Origin: Neisseria dentiae
GTDB lineage: Bacteria; Pseudomonadota; Gammaproteobacteria; Burkholderiales; Neisseriaceae
Direction of reading: 5' to 3'
Assembly: GCF_024580525.1 (NCBI RefSeq)
Contig: NZ_JANIKQ010000005.1
Location: 62,001-126,000 of the forward strand
Length of the DNA stretch: 64,000 bases
Part shown: positions 56,264 through 64,000 of the stretch, piece after piece
Position numbering within the stretch: position 1 is the first letter of the stretch
Layout of the letters: each line of letters opens with the position of its first letter
Made by a program: the position numbers and the translations under genes
Notes under the pieces: model-generated
Seen by the model: the letters and a program-made list of their open reading frames with translations, nothing else
Database searches by the model: none
What the model was told of the DNA's origin: nothing

Positions 56264-56552
56264 GGTATTTCTGTTTCTTTACAGGTAGTAGGCAGATAAC
56301 GGTCATATTTTACGCGAAAACAGACTCTTCCATCATTAATTTAACAACAGCTATCAATAATTAATTATTAATTAAAAATATCTAAAATTAATCGCAATCA
56401 TAGTTTTAACGGCTGCTGGGTTAGCGTATAGTGCAAGCACGGCAACACACCAAAGGGCGGCAAACAGGCCCGCCCGCACTCGAACACACACTCAAAACCC
56501 CGCCGTTTTCAAGCGTTTCAACAAACCACCTCCAACCAAAGGAGCACAAACC
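56264..56552. promoter_or_regulatory. Divergent regulatory gap between S4 gene and catalase
   Basis: 289 bp with a very AT-rich centre (about 56330-56400, TAATTAATTATTAATTAA near 56360) and a possible catalase -10 TATAGT (56427-56432) without a good -35. I tested for OxyR-type ATAG/CTAT tetramers spaced by 7 and found only a partial match around 56378-56414, so OxyR control is unproven. No DUS or repeat element is present. Confidence 0.4.
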
Positions 56553-58061
56553 ATGAGCAAATGCCCGGTAACCCATCTCACCATGAGCAACGGCGCGCCC
56601 GTTGCCGACAACCAAAACAGCCTCACCGCCGGCCCGCGCGGCCCTCTGCTGGCACAGGATTTGTGGCTGAACGAAAAACTCGGCGACTTCGTGCGCGAAG
56701 TGATTCCCGAGCGCCGTATGCACGCCAAAGGATCAGGCGCGTTCGGCACGTTTACCGTTACCAACGACATCACCCAATACACCCGCGCCGCTCTGTTCAG
56801 CGAAGTGGGCAAAAAAACCGAAATGTTCGCCCGCTTCACCACCGTGGCCGGCGAGCGCGGCGCGGCCGATGCCGAGCGCGACATCCGCGGTTTCGCGCTG
56901 AAGTTCTACACCGAAGAAGGCAACTGGGATATGGTGGGCAACAACACCCCCGTGTTCTTCCTGCGCGACCCGCGTAAGTTTCCCGATTTGAACAAAGCGG
57001 TGAAACGCGACCCGCGCACCAATATGCGCAGCGCCACCAACAACTGGGATTTTTGGACGCTCTTGCCCGAAGCCTTCCACCAAGTCACCATCGTGATGAG
57101 CGACCGTGGTATTCCGAAATCTTACCGCCACATGCACGGCTTCGGCTCGCACACTTACAGCTTCTGGAACAAAAACGGCGAGCGCTTCTGGGTGAAATTC
57201 CACTTCCGCACCCAGCAAGGCATTGAAAACCTGAGCAACGCCGAAGCGGAAGCCGTGATCGGCAAAGACCGCGAAAGCCATCAGAAAGATTTGTATGAAG
57301 CCATCGAGCGCGGCGATTTCCCGAAATGGAAAATGTATGTGCAAATCATGCCCGAAGCCGATGCCGAAAAAGTGCCGTATCATCCGTTCGACCTCACCAA
57401 AGTATGGCCGAAAGGCGATTACCCGCTGATCGAAGTGGGCGAGTTCGAGCTGAACAAAAACCCCGAAAACTTCTTTGCCGACGTGGAGCAATCCGCTTTC
57501 GCACCGAGCAACCTCGTGCCCGGCATCGGCGTATCGCCCGACAAAATGCTGCAAGCGCGCCTGTTTAACTATGCCGACGCGCAACGCTACCGCTTGGGCG
57601 TGAACCGCAACCAGATTCCGGTCAACGCACCGCGCTGCCCCGTGCACAGCAACGCCCGCGACGGTTACGGCCGCGTGGACGGCAACTACGGCGGTCTGCC
57701 GCATTATGAACCCAACAGTTTCGGCCAATGGCAAGAGCAACCGCAATACGCCGAGCCGCCGCTGAAAATCAACGGCGATGCCGCCCATTGGAACTACCGC
57801 GAAGACGATGCCGATTATTTCAGCCAGCCGCGCGCGCTGTTTAATTTGATGAACGCCGAACAGAAGCAAGCCCTGTTCGACAACACCGCCGCTGCCATGG
57901 GCGATGCGCCGGACTTCATCAAATACCGCCATATCCGCAACTGCGTGAAATGCGACCCGGCCTACGGCGAAGGCGTGGCCAAAGCCTTGGGCTTGTCCGT
58001 GGCCGATGCCGAAGCCGCCCGCGCGAGCGATCCCGCGTTGGGCCAACCGGGGCTGCTGTAA
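56553..58061 (+). CDS. katA: Monofunctional haem catalase
   Basis: Degrades hydrogen peroxide. The 502-aa small-subunit (clade 3 like) catalase has the distal histidine in [13 protein letters not shown] (His57), the asparagine in [29 protein letters not shown] and the proximal haem tyrosine in [17 protein letters not shown]. No signal peptide, so cytoplasmic. A ribosome binding site CAAAGGAGC precedes the ATG. A 19-codon ORF overlaps its stop. Confidence 0.97.
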   Translation: MSKCPVTHLTMSNGAPVADNQNSLTAGPRGPLLAQDLWLNEKLGDFVREVIPERRMHAKGSGAFGTFTVTNDITQYTRAALFSEVGKKTEMFARFTTVAGERGAADAERDIRGFALKFYTEEGNWDMVGNNTPVFFLRDPRKFPDLNKAVKRDPRTNMRSATNNWDFWTLLPEAFHQVTIVMSDRGIPKSYRHMHGFGSHTYSFWNKNGERFWVKFHFRTQQGIENLSNAEAEAVIGKDRESHQKDLYEAIERGDFPKWKMYVQIMPEADAEKVPYHPFDLTKVWPKGDYPLIEVGEFELNKNPENFFADVEQSAFAPSNLVPGIGVSPDKMLQARLFNYADAQRYRLGVNRNQIPVNAPRCPVHSNARDGYGRVDGNYGGLPHYEPNSFGQWQEQPQYAEPPLKINGDAAHWNYREDDADYFSQPRALFNLMNAEQKQALFDNTAAAMGDAPDFIKYRHIRNCVKCDPAYGEGVAKALGLSVADAEAARASDPALGQPGLL

Positions 58062-58120
58062 TGTGGTTTGAAATCGGCGAATTATTGGCCGAAGCCGTTA
58101 AGCGTTATCACAAACGTTAA
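58061..58120 (+). CDS. Possible 19-aa peptide overlapping the catalase stop
   Basis: The catalase stop and an ATG share a base (TAATG). The ORF reads [19 protein letters not shown], an amphipathic helix with acidic first and basic second half. GGGG lies about 10 bases upstream. It is too short to judge by composition; the coupling layout is the only support. Confidence 0.35.
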   Translation: MWFEIGELLAEAVKRYHKR

Positions 58121-58140
58121 GGTGGCCGTTCCGTCTGAAA

Positions 58141-58184
58141 CAGGCCGTCTGAAAACCATGCCGCATAGGTTTTCAGACGGCCTG
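58141..58184. terminator. Terminator after katA (inverted DUS pair)
   Basis: CAGGCCGTCTGAAAACC and GGTTTTCAGACGGCCTG form a 17-bp stem with a 10-base loop, 20 bp after the small ORF. Confidence 0.7.
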
Positions 58185-58335
58185 AGACTTTTGCAAAATT
58201 GTTCCGGATATCCGATAAACACCTGCCTGCCGTCATACTATATATACCGTCATACCCGGGCTTGACCCGGGTATCTGTTATTTCTTTCGGAACAAAAAAG
58301 ATACCCGGGCCCAGCCCGGGTATGACGACAGGTAG
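58184..58335. repeat. B-type MITE-like repeat
   Basis: Left end GAGACTTTTGCAAAA (58184). Core ACCCGGGCTTGACCCGGGT and mirrored ACCCGGGCCCAGCCCGGGT (about 58253-58325). The right terminal repeat is missing; terC ends 17 bp later. Confidence 0.7.
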
Positions 58336-58352
58336 CAGATAAGCGGATTTGC

Positions 58353-59909
58353 TTATTCTTCCGGCAGTTTGGTGATGTTCACCCGCTCGATGCGCTGGCC
58401 TTCTTTTTCGGTTACTTCAAATCGCCAACCGTGGAAATCGATATGGTCGCCCACATCGGGAATACTTTGCAGCTCTTCCATAATCAGCCCGGCCACGGTG
58501 TGGTAGTCGGCATCTTCCGCAGGCGGCGGCAGATTGAGTTGCGGGGCCAGCTCCACATATTCGAGCGCGCCGTCCACCGTCAGGCTTTCGTCGGGGTTGG
58601 CTTGCAGCATAGGCTCTTCTTCGCGCTCGAAGGCTTCGGGAAATTCGCCGGCGATGGTTTCCATTAAATCTTTCATGGTTACCATGCCGAGCACGGCACC
58701 GAATTCGTCCACCACCAGTGCGTAGTCGGCGCTGCTTTTGCGGAACAGCTCGATGGCGTTGAGCGCGCTGGTGCTGTCGGGCAGCACCAGCGGTTGGCGC
58801 AAGGCCGTCTGAACGTTCATTTCGCCGTGCTCCAGCAATTGGGTGAGCAGGTCTTTTTTGTTGATGTAGCCCAGCGGCTCGTCTACTCCGGCTTTACCCA
58901 CCACCAGCAGGCGGCTGTAGGGGGTATTTTGCAGTTGGGCGTGCTGCTCTTCTTTGCTTTGCGAAATGTCGAGCCGCTCGATGTCGCGGCGCGGAATCAT
59001 CACGCCGAGTATCGGGCGTTCGGCCAGCATCAGCACGCTGCGTATCATGGATTTTTCGTTTTCTTCAAAATGGCCGCTGTCGTCGGGGCTGCCGCCGGCG
59101 GTGGCCAGCACGCTTTCGCGTATGCCCATCATGCCCAGTACGTTATCGGCCGTGCGCTGCCGCCACGAGCGGCTGATGTAGTCGTTTTTGCGAACGTTTT
59201 TCTGCGAAATCTGGTTGAATATTTCAATCAGAATCGAGAAGCCGATAGCGGCATAGAGGTAGCCTTTGGGGATGTGGAAGTGGAAAGCTTCGGCAATCAG
59301 GCTGAAACCGATCATCAGCAAGAAGCCCAAACACAGCATCACCACGGTGGGGTGTTTATCGACAAACTCGGTGAGCGGTTTGCTGGCCAGAATCATCACC
59401 GTCATCGCCACCACCACGGCGGCCATCGCCACGACGATGTGGTCGACCATGGCCACGGCGGTAATCACCGAATCGATGGAAAACACCGCGTCCAATATCA
59501 GGATTTGCGCCACCACGCCCCAAAACGGCGAATGTTTTTTGTGGGTGTCGGCAATCGTAATCTGGTTATGCCCTTCCAGGCGTTCGTGCAGTTCGGTGGT
59601 GGCTTTGTAAAGCAGGAACAGGCCGCCGGCAAACATGATGAGGTCTTTGCCCGACACGGAAAGGCTGCCCCATTCCAAAAACGGTTTGGTGAGCGTGATG
59701 ATGTGCGCCATAAAGCCGAGCATCACCACGCGCATCGCCACGGCCAGCGCAAGGCCGGTGATGCGGGCTTTGTCGCGCAGCGAGGGTTTGACTTTGTTGG
59801 CCAGAATCGCCACAAACACGAGGTTGTCGATGCCGAGCACCACTTCGAGTATCAACAGCGTTGCAAAGCCTATCCACGTTTGCGGCTCGGCCAACCAACT
59901 GAAATCCAT
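58353..59909 (-). CDS. TerC family membrane protein with CBS and CorC/HlyC domains
   Basis: A 518-aa YoaE/YegH-like protein. The TerC domain (about 1-240, seven helices) has the two acidic motifs EVVLGIDNLVFVAI and ILDAVFSIDSVITA. A CBS pair (about 300-425: MIPRRDIERLDISQ; ALVVDEFGAVLGMVTMKDLM) and a CorC_HlyC domain (about 440-515) follow. TerC proteins are linked to metal efflux and loading of exported metalloenzymes, often Mn2+. Its leader contains a strong hairpin and an outer helix, described separately. Confidence 0.92.
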   Translation of the reverse strand: MDFSWLAEPQTWIGFATLLILEVVLGIDNLVFVAILANKVKPSLRDKARITGLALAVAMRVVMLGFMAHIITLTKPFLEWGSLSVSGKDLIMFAGGLFLLYKATTELHERLEGHNQITIADTHKKHSPFWGVVAQILILDAVFSIDSVITAVAMVDHIVVAMAAVVVAMTVMILASKPLTEFVDKHPTVVMLCLGFLLMIGFSLIAEAFHFHIPKGYLYAAIGFSILIEIFNQISQKNVRKNDYISRSWRQRTADNVLGMMGIRESVLATAGGSPDDSGHFEENEKSMIRSVLMLAERPILGVMIPRRDIERLDISQSKEEQHAQLQNTPYSRLLVVGKAGVDEPLGYINKKDLLTQLLEHGEMNVQTALRQPLVLPDSTSALNAIELFRKSSADYALVVDEFGAVLGMVTMKDLMETIAGEFPEAFEREEEPMLQANPDESLTVDGALEYVELAPQLNLPPPAEDADYHTVAGLIMEELQSIPDVGDHIDFHGWRFEVTEKEGQRIERVNITKLPEE

Positions 59910-59940
59910 AATGGTTTAAATCCTTGTTTTTAGAATGAAA

Positions 59941-60043
59941 ACAGGCAGGCCGGATGGTTTCTCGGCCTGCCTGTGGAAACGGTGCATACACGAAGGGCGT
60001 CGGTATAACTGCTCTGCTCCGCGTCTTTCATAGAAGTGTATGC
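59941..60043 (-). promoter_or_regulatory. Structured 5' leader of terC (candidate riboswitch or attenuator)
   Basis: On the minus strand an 8-bp outer helix GCATACAC (60036-60043) / GTGTATGC (59984-59991) closes a 44-nt region, then a perfect 12-bp hairpin ACAGGCAGGCCG (59963-59974) / CGGCCTGCCTGT (59941-59952) with a 10-base loop is followed by TTTTCATTCT. The terC ATG is about 30 bases further. A TATTAT -10-like box (60050-60055) would start the RNA at the first paired base. The yybP-ykoY consensus, frequent before terC genes, is not present. Confidence 0.5.
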
Positions 60044-60097
60044 CTTAAAATAATATGGAATCAGCAGTTTATCATTTTCATGCTTTTTAAGGAAGAG

Positions 60098-60139
60098 AAA
60101 GGCCGTCTGAAAGCCTGCCGCCGATTTCAGACGGCCTTT
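60098..60139. terminator. Inverted DUS pair between divergent genes
   Basis: AAAGGCCGTCTGAAA and TTTCAGACGGCCTTT form a 15-bp stem with a 12-base loop, in the gap between terC (-) and the permease gene (+). It may insulate the two promoters or only serve DNA uptake. Confidence 0.5.
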
Positions 60140-60294
60140 GCAAACCGCCGGCGCAGCCCGGTGAAAATCGGATTTCCGCCGCACGGCGGCGGCCGGTATC
60201 AAGTTATGCCGCTATACCTGCACGGCCGCGCGTTTTTTCGGTTATCATTCATGCTTTATCTACCTTTCTTGCGGCTTTGCGCCCAATATTGATT

Positions 60295-61767
60295 ATGTCT
60301 GATATACAACACAACACGCAGGTAAAACGCCGTTTGAAAACGCGGCACTTATCCATGATTGCCATCGGCGGTTCCATCGGCACCGGCCTGTTTATGGCCA
60401 GCGGCACCGCCATCAGCGCGGCGGGGCCGGGCGGTGCGCTTTTGGCTTATGCCGCCATCGGCCTGATGGTGTATTTTTTAATGACTTCCCTGGGCGAAAT
60501 GGCCACCTACCTGCCCACTTCCGGCTCGTTCAGCACCTATGCCTCGCGCTTCGTCGATCCGTCGCTGGGTTTCGCGCTGGGCTGGAACTATTGGTTCAAC
60601 TGGGTGATTACGGTGGCTGCCGACGTGGTGATTGCCGCCGTGGTCATCACCTATTGGGAGCCGATGCGGTTTATGGCGCCGTGGGCGTGGAGCCTGCTGT
60701 TTTTCGCGATGATTTTCCTGCTCAACACCTTGTCGGTGCGCGCCTACGGCGAATCGGAATATTGGTTTGCGCTGATTAAAGTGATTACCGTGATTGTGTT
60801 TCTCGGCGTGGGCCTGCTCACCATTTTCGGCATACTCGGCGGCCAATATGTCGGCCTGAGCAATATGACGATGGGCGATGCGCCGTTTTTGGGCGACGGC
60901 ATCGGCGGGCAGTTTCTCACCGTGTTGGGGGTGTTTCTAATTGCCGGTTTCTCGTTTCAGGGAACCGAGCTTATCGGCATCACCGCCGGCGAATCGGAAA
61001 ACCCCGAAGAAAGCATTCCCAAAGCCGTGAAACAGGTTTTCTGGCGGATTCTGATTTTCTACATTCTCGCCATTCTGGTTATCGGCCTGCTGATTCCCTA
61101 CACCAGCCCGCAGCTGTTGGGCGCCGATGTGAACGAAATCGCCAAGTCGCCGTTTACGCTGGTGTTCGAGCGCGCCGGTTTGGCTTTCGCCGCCGCCGTG
61201 ATGAACGCCGTAATCCTCACCTCGATTCTGTCGGCGGGCAATTCGGGTATGTATGCCTCCACCCGTATGCTCTACGCCATGGGTAAAGACGGCCTTGCCT
61301 ACAAAACCTTCGCCCGCACCAACGCCGCCGGCGTGCCGGTGGTTTCGCTGCTGGCCACCGCCGCCGTGGTGATGTTGGTGTTCACGCTGCAACTGGTGAG
61401 CGACAAAATGTATCAATACATTCTGGCCGCCTCGGGCTTAACCGGTTTTATCGCCTGGCTGGGCATCGCCGTGAGCCACTACCGCTTCCGCCGCGCCTAT
61501 ATCGCGCAGGGCAAAGATTTGAACGCCCTCGTTTACCGCGCCAAATGGTTCCCCTTCGGCTCGCTGCTGGCACTGGCCTTGTGCGTGCTGGTGATTATCG
61601 GCCAAGACACGGAGCTGGTGCTCAAAGGCAGCTTCGATTGGGACAGACTGGTGATTACCTATATGGGCCTGCCGGTGTTTTTGGGCTTTTATTTCTACCA
61701 CAAGCTGCGTTACAAAACGCGCAAGGTTCCGCTGGAACAGGTGGATTTGAGCCAAGATGCGCATTAA
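60295..61767 (+). CDS. lysP: Lysine-type amino acid permease (APC superfamily, LysP-like)
   Basis: A 490-aa, 12-helix amino acid/proton symporter. It aligns by eye along its whole length with E. coli LysP: LKTRHLSMIAIGGSIGTGLF, GGALLAYAAIGLMVYFLMTS, GFSFQGTELIGITAGESENP, RILIFYILAILVIGLLIPYT, AGNSGMYASTRMLYAMGKDG and GLTGFIAWLGIAVSHYRFRR. I start at ATG 60295 (MSDIQHNTQVKRRLKTRH). Lysine is the likely substrate, but related permeases take other amino acids. Confidence 0.85.
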   Translation: MSDIQHNTQVKRRLKTRHLSMIAIGGSIGTGLFMASGTAISAAGPGGALLAYAAIGLMVYFLMTSLGEMATYLPTSGSFSTYASRFVDPSLGFALGWNYWFNWVITVAADVVIAAVVITYWEPMRFMAPWAWSLLFFAMIFLLNTLSVRAYGESEYWFALIKVITVIVFLGVGLLTIFGILGGQYVGLSNMTMGDAPFLGDGIGGQFLTVLGVFLIAGFSFQGTELIGITAGESENPEESIPKAVKQVFWRILIFYILAILVIGLLIPYTSPQLLGADVNEIAKSPFTLVFERAGLAFAAAVMNAVILTSILSAGNSGMYASTRMLYAMGKDGLAYKTFARTNAAGVPVVSLLATAAVVMLVFTLQLVSDKMYQYILAASGLTGFIAWLGIAVSHYRFRRAYIAQGKDLNALVYRAKWFPFGSLLALALCVLVIIGQDTELVLKGSFDWDRLVITYMGLPVFLGFYFYHKLRYKTRKVPLEQVDLSQDAH

Positions 61768-61793
61768 CGGCTGAGCAGTAAATCGATCAGGCC

Positions 61794-61958
61794 GAGACCT
61801 TTGCAAAAAAGCTGTTTTAATCCTGAATCTATAATATTTCGTCATACCCGGGCTTGACCCGGGTATCTCTTTTTCTTCTAAAACAAACAGATGCTCAGGT
61901 CAAGCCCGAGCATAACGCAAGTGTTTTAAGGTGCCTAAAAGAATTTTGCAAAGGTCTC
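61794..61958. repeat. B-type MITE-like repeat, complete (165 bp)
   Basis: Terminal repeats GAGACCTTTGCAAAA (61794) and TTTTGCAAAGGTCTC (61944-61958) are intact. Core ACCCGGGCTTGACCCGGGT and mirrored GCTCAGGTCAAGCCCGAGC. The insertion sequence starts two or three bases beyond its right end. Confidence 0.85.
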
Positions 61959-62787
61959 AGGTGTAGGAAAAGGTCGGGGCGTTTACACAACAGGTTGGGA
62001 ATGAAGCCTGTAAAACCTCAAAAGGGGTGTCGCCTTTCAGGCTCTTGTGGGGCTTGACGGTGTTATAAAAGTTAACAAAACGACATAACTCTTTTTGCCG
62101 GTGTGCCGAATCCTTAAACGGATGCTTGTCATGCCACATTTCCATTAAGGTACGGATAACCCGCTCGGCTTTACCATTGGTTTGCGGCCGGGCAACACGG
62201 GTGAATTTTTGGCTTATGTTGTTTTGCACACAGGCAATGCCAAACGGGTGCTCCGCATTGCCACGATATTCGACACCGTTGTCGGAATAGGCGCATTCGA
62301 TGGTATAGGGGCAACAATCTGTCACATCGCGCAAAAGAAATTTGGCTGCGCCGGCTGCTGTACGGTCCGGCAATATTGCAGCATACAGCTCGCGGGAAAA
62401 ATCATCAATGGCAACAAACAGATAATCCCGAGGGTCGGTTGCTTTTTGGTTTTGTAGCAAAGGCAGCCGTTTGGTATCGAAATGAACCATTTCGCCGGGA
62501 TAGGATTTGTTGTAACGCTTTGCCTGTTTTTTGAGTTTCTCTTCGATTTCCCGCTCAACTTTAGCCGGGCGTTTCATGCCGTATTTGGCTTGTTTAAAGC
62601 GGTTGTTGGTGCTTTTTTGCGAGGTGAGTAGCCGCAACCGGGCTGCTTTGAGTATGCGGTAAATCGTTACTCTGCTGACACGGTATTGTTGTGCCAACGA
62701 GGTTACACTGATTTTGCCTTGTGTATAAGCGCGCCAAATGGCCTGGCGGTTATGCGGGGTTAGCCGGGTATTTTTATGGATGTTCAT
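61957..62787 (-). CDS. IS481-family transposase
   Basis: A 276-aa DDE transposase starting MNIHKNTRLTPHNRQAIWRA. An N-terminal helix-turn-helix (KISVTSLAQQYRVSRVTIYR) precedes the rve core with MVHFDTKRLP (first Asp), CAYSDNGVEYRG (second Asp) and QTNGKAERVIRTLMEMW (Glu). The last codons run through the end of the IS: the stop TGA (61957-61959) lies in the flanking repeat. The ORF is intact, so the element may be active. Confidence 0.9.
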   Translation of the reverse strand: MNIHKNTRLTPHNRQAIWRAYTQGKISVTSLAQQYRVSRVTIYRILKAARLRLLTSQKSTNNRFKQAKYGMKRPAKVEREIEEKLKKQAKRYNKSYPGEMVHFDTKRLPLLQNQKATDPRDYLFVAIDDFSRELYAAILPDRTAAGAAKFLLRDVTDCCPYTIECAYSDNGVEYRGNAEHPFGIACVQNNISQKFTRVARPQTNGKAERVIRTLMEMWHDKHPFKDSAHRQKELCRFVNFYNTVKPHKSLKGDTPFEVLQASFPTCCVNAPTFSYT

Positions 62788-62835
62788 GCAGTATTGTCTT
62801 TCAAATACTGTAAACAACGCTAGCTTTTCCTACAC
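61961..62835. mobile_element. IS481-family insertion sequence (about 875 bp)
   Basis: Terminal inverted repeats GTGTAGGAAAAG (61961-61972) and CTTTTCCTACAC (62824-62835) are perfect for 12 bp. They enclose one transposase gene. I see no target duplication: left flank GTCTCAG, right flank ATTAAG. The left junction touches the end of a MITE-like repeat; the right one leads into the toxin/immunity-like region. Confidence 0.85.
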
Positions 62836-62841
62836 ATTAAG

Positions 62842-63060
62842 TTATGTGGGCAACAAGTGCTCATCCTTGTATATTCCCACTCTTGTGGATAACAACATAT
62901 TATTCACATACCCAGTTGAGTAGGAAATTGCCCCCGAGTGCCAAGACACTATAGCGCAGATAAACCTAGCCAACTCACTATATACGCTTGCTGTAGCCGG
63001 AATATTGAGCTGCTGCTTGGCTGCTGCGATCTTGAGGCCTTGGATATTATGCTTTCTCAT
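62842..63060 (-). CDS. Doubtful small ORF overlapping the immunity-like gene
   Basis: 72 codons starting MRKHNIQGLKIAAAKQQLNI; the ATG lies in the last codons of the upstream gene (ATGAGAAAGCATAA), a coupling-like layout. Nothing recognisable; the end runs up to the IS. It may be a remnant truncated by the insertion. Confidence 0.25.
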   Translation of the reverse strand: MRKHNIQGLKIAAAKQQLNIPATASVYSELARFICAIVSWHSGAISYSTGYVNNMLLSTRVGIYKDEHLLPT

Positions 63061-63421
63061 AAATATCAATATTTGGCAAATCGACCAAATCTATCGTGCA
63101 TGTAATATCCCACCAAAGCCATTCCAAGTAATACCAAGGGTCTTCTGGCCATATTGCTTGAGCATCTTCTAAAGTCGGCCATATGTCTTTTAGTTTCTGA
63201 ACCTGTTCTTTGGAAGTTCCATTTAGCGGTATGCCCATACCGTCGGTATAACTACTTAAACGAATTGAACCATCCTCAAGAAGTTCCTCTAAAAAAGAAC
63301 AGAAGTTGTTTTTCAAATTTGTATCTTTGATATCATACGACATTTTATCTTTATATGTTGCAAATAGATCTTTAATATCTGTAGCAAAATATAAAATTTC
63401 TATTTTTAATTTTTTATTCAT
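63047..63421 (-). CDS. Probable immunity protein of a polymorphic toxin (DUF596-like)
   Basis: A 124-aa acidic, soluble, AT-rich protein. The middle, NFCSFLEELLEDGSIRLSSY then LNGTSKEQVQKLKDIWP, and the tryptophan-rich WYYLEWLWWDITC, recall the DUF596 pattern (LLxxGxIxL, GTxxEQVxxxxxxxP, WW) found in immunity proteins beside neisserial and other polymorphic toxins. It starts 11 bp after the upstream toxin-like ORF with an AAGGAT ribosome binding site. The family match is by memory of the pattern, hence moderate confidence. Confidence 0.55.
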   Translation of the reverse strand: MNKKLKIEILYFATDIKDLFATYKDKMSYDIKDTNLKNNFCSFLEELLEDGSIRLSSYTDGMGIPLNGTSKEQVQKLKDIWPTLEDAQAIWPEDPWYYLEWLWWDITCTIDLVDLPNIDIYEKA

Positions 63422-63432
63422 CTATCAAATCC

Positions 63433-63960
63433 TTATTGAAATTTTAATTCAATTCTTTTTGAAGAAACCGTATTAGGGGTATGTTGAATTTCCAATGTCC
63501 ATTTAGATCCTGTTTGATTTACACTTTTTGAAAATCCTCTTAAAACCACTTGTGCTCCAGCCCATTCACCAGTTGTAATATAACCATTAGCTAACGAGCC
63601 TTTCGGTAGTTTTCTAAAATCAGGATTTTGCCCCGTCATCTGCCGATACAGCGCAAATATCTCCTGTTCACTAACACCATTGTAAACAGGCGTGCCTCTC
63701 AAACTCATTGCCCCAATAGGTTTAATGGTTCGTCCGTTAATTATCAAAAGAATATTGCCGGCATCAAGTACCCCTGCTCCTTTTCTAACCCTTCCGTTAA
63801 AACCCGTTTTCCATGCGGCAAGTTGTAAATCGCGTTGGGTAATTCTGGCTAAAGTTTGCTGCTCGGCTTTGACCAGATTAGCCAATTGGTTGGCAGTTTG
63901 AGCTGATACTGCCTGCTTAGCCGCCTTCGCCTTGGCAAGCGAACCTACTGTATTCAGCAA
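63433..63960 (-). pseudogene. C-terminal fragment of a polymorphic toxin (orphan cassette)
   Basis: The frame encodes 175 residues, from LNTVGSLAKAKAAKQAVSA to QHTPNTVSSKRIELKFQ. A TAA stop is immediately upstream in frame and the only nearby start is TTG, so it lacks a normal beginning. In another frame the bases to the window edge read QGEVSDVINIIAEYS, suggesting a frameshift or a cassette join. A basic, Gly-rich final domain (about 60-175) followed by a small acidic gene is the layout of toxin tips such as MafB-CT/MafI or CdiA-CT/CdiI. The catalytic family is unknown. Confidence 0.5.
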
Positions 63961-64000
63961 TTATGTTGATAACGTCTGAAACTTCACCTTGTTAAGTTTC

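Noticed and set aside
56378..56414. OxyR binding site before catalase
   Set aside because: Only one of four ATAG/CTAT tetramers is exact; the AT-rich context makes such partial matches likely by chance.
56733..58046. 437-codon open frame antisense to catalase
   Set aside because: Shadow frame of a highly expressed GC-rich gene; no motif and no start signal.

Overview
The window is chromosomal DNA from a member of the family Neisseriaceae, most likely a commensal or animal-associated Neisseria. The best evidence is the DNA uptake sequence (DUS): dozens of copies of the 12-mer AGGCCGTCTGAA, singly or as inverted pairs acting as terminators. This is the AG-DUS dialect, not the ATGCCGTCTGAA form typical of meningococcus and gonococcus. 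The pilMNOPQ-aroK-aroB locus divergent from a class A PBP gene, a Correia element, dRS3 repeats, the lysozyme-inhibitor gene acp and the engB/cytochrome c4/resB/ccsA block all agree. I cannot name the species.

Layout. (1) 1-1000: 5' part of thiM on the minus strand, with promoter, TPP riboswitch and intrinsic terminator. (2) 1.6-15.1 kb: the S10-spc-alpha ribosomal protein cluster on the minus strand, rplC to rplQ including secY, infA, rpmJ and rpoA. rpsJ is not at its head. (3) 15.3-21 kb: a small lipoprotein, a DUF3579-GNAT fusion, glnK-amtB with a paired operator-like dyad, cytochrome c' and a bile-acid-symporter-family protein. (4) 21-22.1 kb: an AT-rich orphan membrane protein. (5) 22.2-28 kb: polA, a DUF1328 protein, a manganese riboswitch with a UPF0016/GDT1 transporter, a Correia element, a pseudouridine synthase and a DUF4124 protein. 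(6) 28.4-36.6 kb: a lone RND pump, mnmG, a PepSY protein and ponA. (7) 36.7-46.2 kb: the type IV pilus pilMNOPQ operon, aroK, aroB and pta. (8) 46.2-51.2 kb: engB, cytochrome c4 and the System II cytochrome c maturation genes. (9) 51.4-58.1 kb: RNase G, a site-2 protease, a YciO-type protein, acp, a PHP phosphatase, two small proteins and catalase. (10) 58.3-61.8 kb: a TerC-CBS-CorC protein with a structured leader, and a lysine-type permease. (11) 61.8-64 kb: an IS481-family element beside a toxin-cassette-like fragment and a candidate immunity gene.

Functional links. PilM-PilN-PilO-PilP form the inner-membrane alignment complex that connects to the PilQ secretin, the pilus and DNA-uptake pore; the many DUS are what the competence system recognises. 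ResB and CcsA attach haem to periplasmic cytochromes such as the c4 and c' encoded nearby. Two possible manganese/metal functions (UPF0016 and TerC) each lie behind a structured RNA leader.

The most interesting material is non-coding. A family of short MITE-like elements has the terminal repeat GAGACCTTTGCAAAA and two kinds of core. The terC leader matches no class I know. The aroK start codon is buried in a perfect hairpin. The toxin/immunity-like pair sits at the right edge.
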